Assembly: GCA_947456995.1 (NCBI GenBank)
Contig: CANGVB010000097.1
Span: forward strand, 1-9,252
DNA length: 9,252 nt
Direction: 5' to 3'
Source of the DNA: Bryobacteraceae bacterium
GTDB lineage: Bacteria > Acidobacteriota > Terriglobia > Bryobacterales > Bryobacteraceae
Positions 5,602 through 9,252 of this stretch are shown here, one piece after another; position 1 is the first letter of the stretch; every line of letters begins with the position of its first letter. A model generated the notes under the pieces. That model did no database searches and was not told the origin of the DNA. It saw only the letters and a list, made by a program, of their open reading frames with translations. Position numbers and translations under genes: made by a program.

Positions 5602-6534
5602 TTGACCAGGATTCTCGTCGTTCGTCTCGGTGCGATGGGCGACATTTTGCACGCCATGCCGGCGGTAGATCGCCTGCGTCAGGCTCTGCCCAATGCAGAA
5701 ATCACCTGGGTTCTCGAGCCCCGCTGGATGCCTCTGCTGGCGGGTACTGGGCTAGCCAATCATCTCCTGCCTCTCGACCGCCGCGACCTCCTCAGCATCT
5801 GGATCGCTGCCAGATGGCTCCGCAAATGGCAGCCCGATATCGCAATCGACTTTCAGGGTCTCTGGAAGAGCGCCATCACCGCGCTCGTTAGTGGCGCGCA
5901 GCGCCGCATCGGTTTCGCCTCAAAGCAACTTCGCGAACCCGAAGCCGGTGTTCTCTACACCGACCTGCTCGAATCCCCCAGTGACCATGTGGTGCTGAGG
6001 AATCTCGATCTGGTTTCTTCACTCGGTCTCAAGGCTCCTCTCCGCAACCTCGGCCCCAAAGGCTTTCCTGAAGGCAAGCTACCTGAGGGCAAGTTCGTCC
6101 TTGCTGCGCCTTATGCCGGCTGGAAGTCCAAGCAATGGCCGATCGAACGCTACACAGAAATCGGCAAGCGCCTCAAAGAAAAACATCAGATGCAGCTCGT
6201 ACTCAATGTCATGCCCGGCGCCGAGCTGCCTGTTAGCGAATTCCTCTGGCGTCATGAAAGCGGTATGGAAGGCCTGATCGATGCCACACATCGTGCGCAC
6301 GCAGTCCTCGGCTTGGACAGCGGCCCGCTGCACCTGGCAGCCCTCCTCGGTAAACCCGGCCTCGCACTCTTTGGCCCGACAGACCCCGCCCGCAACGGCC
6401 CGCACGGATCCACCGTCAGAGTCCTGCGAAGCCCCGGCGCACCCACTACCTACAAGCGAGACAACGAAATTTCTCCCAGCATGATGCAACTCGATGTCGA
6501 CCGCGTTTGGCAAACTTTGGAAGAGGTCCTCTAA
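5602..6534 (+). CDS. waaC: Glycosyltransferase family 9, WaaC-like LPS heptosyltransferase I
   Basis: This 310-residue GT-B enzyme of family 9 is predicted to add a heptose to the Kdo/lipid A acceptor. Signature blocks are RILVVRLGAMGDILHAMPA with the catalytic Asp (D14), DFQGLWKSA (83-91), AAPYAGWKSKQWPIERY (168-184), GLDSGPLHLAALLGKP (237-252) and LFGPTDPARNGPHG (256-269), all typical of WaaC rather than WaaF. It lacks the WaaF cysteine cluster. The start is TTG at 5602, 3 nt after the preceding stop, with GTGAGG about 11 nt upstream. The stop overlaps the next ATG (TAATG). A near-perfect 15-nt tandem duplication in the linker between the two Rossmann lobes gives FPEGKLPEGK. Together with waaF it indicates a heptose-containing inner core, though no gmhA, gmhB or hldE is in the window. 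Confidence 0.9.
   Translation: MTRILVVRLGAMGDILHAMPAVDRLRQALPNAEITWVLEPRWMPLLAGTGLANHLLPLDRRDLLSIWIAARWLRKWQPDIAIDFQGLWKSAITALVSGAQRRIGFASKQLREPEAGVLYTDLLESPSDHVVLRNLDLVSSLGLKAPLRNLGPKGFPEGKLPEGKFVLAAPYAGWKSKQWPIERYTEIGKRLKEKHQMQLVLNVMPGAELPVSEFLWRHESGMEGLIDATHRAHAVLGLDSGPLHLAALLGKPGLALFGPTDPARNGPHGSTVRVLRSPGAPTTYKRDNEISPSMMQLDVDRVWQTLEEVL
6067..6096 (+). repeat. 15-nt imperfect tandem duplication within waaC
   Basis: CCTGAAGGCAAGCTA is followed directly by CCTGAGGGCAAGTTC, an in-frame tandem copy encoding PEGKL-PEGKF at residues 156-165. It lies in the inter-domain linker of the heptosyltransferase, where a small insertion should be tolerated. Confidence 0.6.
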
Positions 6535-7079
6535 TGCGGAAACACTGGTTCCCGAAACCCTATGCCGATTTTGTGATGCGTATGCGCGTCCCCAGCGGCT
6601 TCCTGCTTGGTGTCTCTTTCGGCTTCCTGGCCTCACCAACGCCCATGAGCCTTCTCTATGGCCCTCTGCTCGCTTTCCCTGGCCTCGCCTTGCGCGGATG
6701 GGCCGCTGGCCATCTCAGAAAAAATCAGGACTTGGCCGACGGCGGGCCCTACGCCTGGACTCGCAATCCGCTCTATCTCGGCACTCTCCTCGTCGCTCTC
6801 GGCCTCGCCCTCGCAGCACAAAGCTGGATCGTTCTTGCCGTCACTGTGGCTGTCTTCGGCCTTGTCTATCTGCCTGTCATCGAGCAAGAAGAACAGCACC
6901 TGATCAAACTTTTCGCAGGCTATCGCGAGTACGCCGAACGTGTTCCGCTTCTGCTGCCCAGGATCCCAAAATCTCCAGGCTCCGGCGAATTCGACTTTAA
7001 GCTCTACATCAAAAACGAAGAATGGAAGGCGACCGCCGCCTACATGATCGGGATGGGATACCTGATTTGGAAAACCTGA
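6534..7079 (+). CDS. Isoprenylcysteine carboxyl methyltransferase (ICMT)/PEMT-like membrane methyltransferase
   Basis: This 181-residue integral membrane protein has hydrophobic helices near 20-34, 39-56, 80-96 and 98-116. The family signature for S-adenosylmethionine binding is present: GPYAWTRNPLYLG (71-83) and, after the last main helix, EQEEQHLIKLFAGYREYAERVP (117-138). Such proteins methylate small or lipid-like acceptors at the membrane; bacterial homologues are widespread and mostly of unknown substrate. The ATG at 6534 overlaps the waaC stop (TAATG) and has GAGG 7 nt upstream, so it is preferred over the in-frame ATG at 6507, which lies inside waaC. An unusual C-terminal extension (about 145-181), ending in a second short hydrophobic stretch AAYMIGMGYLIW, overlaps the start of the next gene. 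Its place in the LPS operon hints at an envelope acceptor, but that is inference. Confidence 0.85.
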   Translation: MRKHWFPKPYADFVMRMRVPSGFLLGVSFGFLASPTPMSLLYGPLLAFPGLALRGWAAGHLRKNQDLADGGPYAWTRNPLYLGTLLVALGLALAAQSWIVLAVTVAVFGLVYLPVIEQEEQHLIKLFAGYREYAERVPLLLPRIPKSPGSGEFDFKLYIKNEEWKATAAYMIGMGYLIWKT

Positions 7080-7747
7080 GTGTCGTTCTGGTTGCACCAC
7101 GCAATCCCCTCAACATTGGCGCGGCTGCCCGCGCCATGGCCAACTTCGGCTTCCCCGACCTGCGCCTTGTCGACGCCTACCGCGTTGCCGCCGACGAAGC
7201 CCGCAGCGGCCCGCACGCAGGTCAAGTGCTCAAAGACTCACGAGACTTCTCTACCCTCGCCGAATCCGTCGCCGATTCCACTCTCGTCATCGGCACTACC
7301 AGCGCTCACAAGCGCGATGTAAACCTGACGATCGAATCGCTCGAAGTAGCCGCTCTCGCGGTGAAGCGGCACAACGGCCCGGTCTCGCTTCTATTCGGCA
7401 GCGAAAAATTCGGCCTCTCCAACGAAGACATGTCGCATTGCCACTGGTTGGTTCGCATCCCCACCATCGAAGGTGCCACCAGCATGAATCTCGGCCAGGC
7501 TGTCGCCGTTACCCTCTATGAATTGATTCGCGACAACCCGCGCTCAGATCTCGCCCCTGCCGGCCTGCTCGACGAACTCGTCGCCCGGCTTTACGAAGCT
7601 TTACAACTCTCCGGCTACGTTCATACCGACAATGTGATTGAGAAGCTGCGCCGGCTCAGCCGCCGCATGCAACTCCGCGAGCATGACGCTGTCATGTGGC
7701 TCGGGATGATCCGGCAGATCTTGTGGAAGCTAAAGAGCGAAAATTAA
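7067..7747 (+). CDS. trmJ: SPOUT tRNA 2'-O-methyltransferase, TrmJ type (position 32)
   Basis: This 226-residue SpoU/TrmH-family enzyme uses SAM to methylate the ribose of a tRNA nucleotide, most likely C32/U32 in the anticodon loop. The trefoil-knot motifs are complete: VVLVAPRNPLNIGAAARAMANFGF (6-29) with N16 and the catalytic-type Arg22, VSLLFGSEKFGLSNE (106-120), and IPTIEGATSMNLGQAVAVTLYEL (131-153). The C-terminal helices (GYVHTDNVIEKLRRLSRRM...WLGMIRQILWKL) match the TrmJ extension. I chose the TTG at 7067 because family members begin just before the VVLV strand and GGGA lies 8 nt upstream. An in-frame ATG at 7022 would add 15 residues and a 58-nt overlap with the upstream gene. With TTG the overlap is 13 nt. 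It appears housekeeping and co-transcribed with its neighbours. Confidence 0.9.
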   Translation: MENLSVVLVAPRNPLNIGAAARAMANFGFPDLRLVDAYRVAADEARSGPHAGQVLKDSRDFSTLAESVADSTLVIGTTSAHKRDVNLTIESLEVAALAVKRHNGPVSLLFGSEKFGLSNEDMSHCHWLVRIPTIEGATSMNLGQAVAVTLYELIRDNPRSDLAPAGLLDELVARLYEALQLSGYVHTDNVIEKLRRLSRRMQLREHDAVMWLGMIRQILWKLKSEN

Positions 7748-7751
7748 AGTT

Positions 7752-7970
7752 ATGACAAGAGTAGAACTGCAATACGACTTGGTGAAGCCCCTCGGGGACG
7801 CTGAGTACGAGAGACTTTCCCGGCTTTTGAGCGTCTATGGAGTGATGAGCTACAAGCTCCGTCCGGATATGAGCGGAATGATGGTCGAATACGACGCAAC
7901 CCGCTTGAACCCCGACGGCGTCGACCGCGTCCTTCACAGCAATGGCTTTGCTGTGAAACGTAGTGAATAG
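7752..7970 (+). CDS. Small protein of unknown function, ferredoxin-like/HMA-like fold without CxxC
   Basis: This 72-residue protein starts at ATG 7752, 4 nt after trmJ. The pattern VELQYDL - DAEYERLSRLLSVYGVMSYKLRP - GMMVEYDATRL - PDGVDRVLHSNGFAV reads as beta-alpha-beta-beta-alpha-beta, the ferredoxin-like arrangement of heavy-metal-associated domains. The segment VEYDATRLNPDGVDRVLHSNGF closely mimics the 'V.YD...V....I...I...G' half of HMA proteins. The metal-binding CxxC is missing and there is no cysteine at all, so metal transport is unlikely; a regulatory or binding role is possible. I do not recognise a named family. It lies 18 nt before the secreted protein gene and shares its direction. 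Confidence 0.75.
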   Translation: MTRVELQYDLVKPLGDAEYERLSRLLSVYGVMSYKLRPDMSGMMVEYDATRLNPDGVDRVLHSNGFAVKRSE

Positions 7971-7972
7971 TT

Positions 7973-7980
7973 AGAAGGAG
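7973..7980 (+). promoter_or_regulatory. Strong Shine-Dalgarno for the secreted CarboxypepD_reg protein
   Basis: AGAAGGAG lies 8 nt before the ATG at 7989. It is the best ribosome-binding site in the window, in contrast to the absent or weak sites before most other genes, and suggests high translation of this exported protein. Confidence 0.75.
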
Positions 7981-7988
7981 TTTTTCCG

Positions 7989-9252
7989 ATGCGCCTCATT
8001 GTCCTGGTTGCCCTTTCCTTGAGCCTCTGTGCTCAACAGCAGCAAGCTGTTACCGAGAAGCCAGGGCGCGTATCGGGTAAGGTCCTCAACGCAATCACCG
8101 GCGAACCGGTCCGCAAAGCTACCGTCACCATGCAGCCTGCGGGCGCTCAGCAGATGCAGGGCGGCCCCCCGGGTTTCGGTGGCGGTATGCGGGGCGGCTC
8201 AAGTGCGGCAACTGACAATGCTGGCAATTTTGTTTTTGAAAGCGTCACTCCGGGCCGCTATCGCGTCTCAGGTGAAAAAACCGGATTCATCCGCTCCACC
8301 TTCGGTGGCCGTGGCGGTGGCATCGGCTCTGAGGTCATCGTAAGCGCTGGTTCTGACAAAGCCGATGTCGTCGTCCGTATGACTCCGCAAGGCATCGTCA
8401 GTGGCCGCATTCTCGACGAAGATGGTGAGCCGATGGAAGGCGTCTCCGTCAGCCTCATCCGCCCCACATACTTTCAGGCCCAAAGACGAATGATGGGCCA
8501 GGGTGCCAATCAAACCAACGACCGTGGCGACTTCCGCATCACCAACGTCGCCCCCGGCAAATATTACGTTCTCGTCCAGCGTCTGAACATGGGCAACGCC
8601 CCTATCCAGCAGGGCAAAGAAGAATTCGGTTATCCCAAACTTTATTTCCCCGGCGTAGAGACGATGGAGCAAGCGCAAAGGGTTGAAGTTGGTGCCGGCC
8701 AGGAGTTTAGCGGCGTCCAGATGACCCTGCGCAAGATGCGCGTATACCGCGTTAAAGGTCGCGTGGCTGGCGTCGAAGCACCCGCCCCCGACGCTGCAGG
8801 AGGCAACCGCAATCGACGCGGCGGTGGTGGTGGCATGGTTGTCCAACTCCGTGCCGATGGCAGCAGTGGCGACATGGGCTTTGGTTTCGGCCCGCCCGGA
8901 ATGGGCGGTGGCCAGGTGCGTCCAGATGGCACATTCGAGCTCGCCAGCATTACTCCAGGTGCCTACAAACTCACAGTGAGTTCCTTTGATGGCGGCCGCC
9001 CCAAGGTTGTTGGTTCCATGAAACTAAGCGTCGGCAATAACAACGTCGACGGCATTGTGGTCTCACCCTCGCCAGTTGTTTCCTTCCAGGGCAAGCTCAC
9101 TGTAGAAGGCGACAAGACGCTCGTCAATCTGAAGCAGGTGCGCATCCAGGTGCAAGGCGAGATGCCTTTCAATCAGCCTCTCGAAGTAGCTGAAGACGGC
9201 ACTTTCACGCTAACAGACCTCTCGCCAGAGAAGTACAAAGTCACCATTGCCC
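7989..9252 (+). CDS. Exported protein with repeated carboxypeptidase-regulatory-like domains (3' end beyond the window)
   Basis: The frame is open for 421 codons from ATG 7989 to the window edge. An N-terminal signal peptide (MRLIVLVALSLSLCA, cleavage likely after A15 before QQQQ) is clear; the C14 context lacks a good lipobox. At least four immunoglobulin-like CarboxypepD_reg repeats follow, each opening with a G-x-V-x-G strand and closing with 'G-x-F-x-(4)-(T/A/S)PG-x-Y': about 26-100, 135-200, 253-333, and 366 to the edge. Gly/Met-rich linkers interrupt them (57-70, 106-113, 277-283, 297-308). YFPGVETMEQAQRVEVGAGQEF (219-240) is a linker seen in many Acidobacteriota proteins of this kind. 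Such proteins sit in the periplasm or at the cell surface; some are fused to TonB-dependent receptors. No enzymatic domain is visible in the part present, so its role is unknown. Confidence 0.88.
   Translation, partial: MRLIVLVALSLSLCAQQQQAVTEKPGRVSGKVLNAITGEPVRKATVTMQPAGAQQMQGGPPGFGGGMRGGSSAATDNAGNFVFESVTPGRYRVSGEKTGFIRSTFGGRGGGIGSEVIVSAGSDKADVVVRMTPQGIVSGRILDEDGEPMEGVSVSLIRPTYFQAQRRMMGQGANQTNDRGDFRITNVAPGKYYVLVQRLNMGNAPIQQGKEEFGYPKLYFPGVETMEQAQRVEVGAGQEFSGVQMTLRKMRVYRVKGRVAGVEAPAPDAAGGNRNRRGGGGGMVVQLRADGSSGDMGFGFGPPGMGGGQVRPDGTFELASITPGAYKLTVSSFDGGRPKVVGSMKLSVGNNNVDGIVVSPSPVVSFQGKLTVEGDKTLVNLKQVRIQVQGEMPFNQPLEVAEDGTFTLTDLSPEKYKVTIA

Noticed and set aside
7022..7066. ATG 7022 as the trmJ start
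   Set aside because: It lacks a Shine-Dalgarno, lies well inside the upstream gene, and adds residues not typical of TrmJ. It cannot be fully excluded.

Overview
The window looks like chromosomal DNA from a Gram-negative soil-type bacterium. The best fit is Acidobacteriota (Bryobacterales/Solibacter-like). This rests on the moderately GC-rich base composition, two LPS heptosyltransferase-type genes (so an outer membrane), and at the right end a secreted protein built from repeated carboxypeptidase-regulatory-like (CarboxypepD_reg) domains with Gly/Met-rich linkers, a type abundant in that phylum. The lineage is inference; no rRNA or other marker gene is present.

Region 1 (29-1760, minus strand) is a two-gene operon, rtcB2 then prfH, overlapping by 8 nt (ATGAATGA). 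It encodes an RNA ligase and a release-factor-like hydrolase. Together they form the known RtcB2-PrfH module, which frees ribosomes damaged by cleavage in the 16S rRNA decoding centre and reseals the RNA.

Region 2 (1761-2206) is mostly intergenic but holds the most interesting element. It contains a tiny single-TM ORF whose coding capacity continues past an in-frame TGA (2090-2092) into a U-x4-C motif and a Lys-rich tail. A strong hairpin with a GGUCC apical loop follows 22 nt after the TGA, as expected for a bacterial SECIS. I read this as a candidate 57-residue membrane selenoprotein that ordinary gene callers would truncate or miss. No terminator-like T-run follows the hairpin. The region also carries upstream regulatory DNA for both flanking transcription directions.

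Region 3 (2207-4292) has a six-TM orphan sensor histidine kinase (+) that converges with, and overlaps by 23 nt, a phytanoyl-CoA dioxygenase-family Fe(II)/2OG oxygenase gene (-). Both genes lack a Shine-Dalgarno and have a TAAAAT box about 10-12 nt before the ATG, suggesting near-leaderless mRNAs.

Region 4 (4308-9252, plus strand) is a tightly packed seven-gene run: waaF-like heptosyltransferase, a small protein that looks like a reduced HldE-type nucleotidylyltransferase, waaC-like heptosyltransferase, an isoprenylcysteine methyltransferase-like membrane methyltransferase, a TrmJ-type tRNA 2'-O-methyltransferase, a 72-residue ferredoxin-fold-like small protein, and the exported CarboxypepD_reg protein, which runs off the window. 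The short gaps and overlaps (1 to 18 nt) suggest one transcription unit mixing LPS inner-core assembly with tRNA modification and an envelope protein.

No rRNA, tRNA, CRISPR array, IS element or convincing intrinsic terminator was seen.
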